From contig JAGRJX010000026.1 of NCBI GenBank assembly GCA_020442545.1, positions 1 to 5,802 of the forward strand: 5,802 nt of DNA, given 5' to 3'. The translations under genes were made by a program, and so were the position numbers. Position 1 is the stretch's first letter. Each line of letters opens with the position of its first letter. This stretch comes from Lysobacterales bacterium (GTDB lineage Bacteria > Pseudomonadota > Gammaproteobacteria > Xanthomonadales > Xanthomonadaceae). The notes under the pieces are model-generated. The model worked only from the letters and a program-made list of their open reading frames with translations, had not been told where the DNA came from and searched no databases. This document shows positions 5,535-5,802 of the stretch, one piece after another.

Positions 5535-5802
5535 ATGTCACTGGTCTCCCTTCGCCACCTGAGCAAGACCTACCAGCGCGGACCGGAAAAGGTCGAAGTG
5601 CTGCACGGTATCGACCTCGACATTCCCGACGGCGACTTCGTGGCGCTGATGGGGCCGTCGGGTTCCGGCAAGACCACGCTGCTGAACCTGATTGGCGGGC
5701 TCGATTCACCGAGCGCCGGTGAGATCGACGTCAAAGGCCAGCGCATCGACCGCATGAGCGGCGGACAACTGGCGCAGTGGCGTGCCGACAACGTCGGCTT
5801 CG
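5535..5802 (+). CDS. ABC transporter ATP-binding protein, MacB/LolD type, 3' end outside window
   Basis: The frame is open from the ATG at 5535 to the window edge, giving 89 residues plus one base. It opens with SLVSLRHLSKTYQRGPEKVE and VLHGIDLDIPDGDFVALMGP, the pattern of the LolD/MacB/FtsE ATPase subfamily. Walker A is GPSGSGKT (40-47), followed by TLLNLIGGLDSPSAGEI. The sequence stops at DNVGF, just before the expected Q-loop (usually VFQ), so the signature, Walker B and switch histidine lie outside. It follows the adaptor gene on the same strand after 40 bp with a good ribosome binding site. In the family this ATPase energises FtsX/MacB-like permeases that work with a MacA-like adaptor; such a permease should follow directly. 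It is clearly distinct from the ABC-2-type ATPase of the divergent operon. Confidence 0.92.
   Translation, partial: MSLVSLRHLSKTYQRGPEKVEVLHGIDLDIPDGDFVALMGPSGSGKTTLLNLIGGLDSPSAGEIDVKGQRIDRMSGGQLAQWRADNVGF

Noticed and set aside
4517..5566. A 349-codon minus-strand open frame opposite the adaptor gene
   Set aside because: It is antisense to a complete adaptor protein with all expected domains; its His/Asp/Gly-rich sequence resembles no family I know.
1..5802. Mobile element, CRISPR array, toxin-antitoxin or phage-defence system
   Set aside because: No transposase, integrase, regularly spaced repeats, target-site duplications, nuclease or small toxin-like gene is visible; every frame with good support belongs to a housekeeping peptidase, transport or signalling family.

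Overview
The window is GC-rich, densely packed bacterial DNA. Its codon use and protein types suggest a gammaproteobacterium of the Xanthomonadales/Lysobacterales kind. That placement is an inference from protein character; no rRNA or marker gene is present to confirm it. There are six coding regions, two of them cut by the window edges. I see no tRNA, rRNA, CRISPR array, insertion sequence or phage gene.

Layout. Bases 1-470 (+) encode the C-terminal part of an M17 leucyl aminopeptidase-family protein. It converges, with only 8 bp between stop codons, on a tightly packed minus-strand operon. Read in its own direction from 4104 down to 479, the operon encodes an ABC-2-type ATPase, an ABC-2-type permease, a DesK-like sensor kinase and a DesR-like NarL/LuxR-family response regulator. 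Two of its junctions overlap (1 bp TGATG and 4 bp ATGA), which implies translational coupling. A 154-bp divergent intergenic region (4105-4258) separates it from a plus-strand operon. That operon encodes a membrane-anchored periplasmic adaptor (HlyD/MacA type, 4259-5494) and the start of a MacB/LolD-type ATPase (5535 to the window end). The matching FtsX/MacB-type permease presumably lies just outside.

How the parts may work together. The kinase and regulator are probably a cognate pair, and the first transporter is encoded with them, as in Bacillus-type systems where a DesKR-like pair controls a drug or lipopeptide exporter. The divergent region holds two perfect inverted repeats (4160-4176 and 4181-4198). 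Their centres are about 21.5 bp apart, roughly two helical turns, and they lie almost midway between the two start codons. They are the best candidates for the regulator's operator and could control both transport operons at once. That regulatory link is inference.

I found no convincing wholly new system. The most interesting element is the paired-dyad divergent control region joining a DesKR-like sensor to two different ABC export systems.
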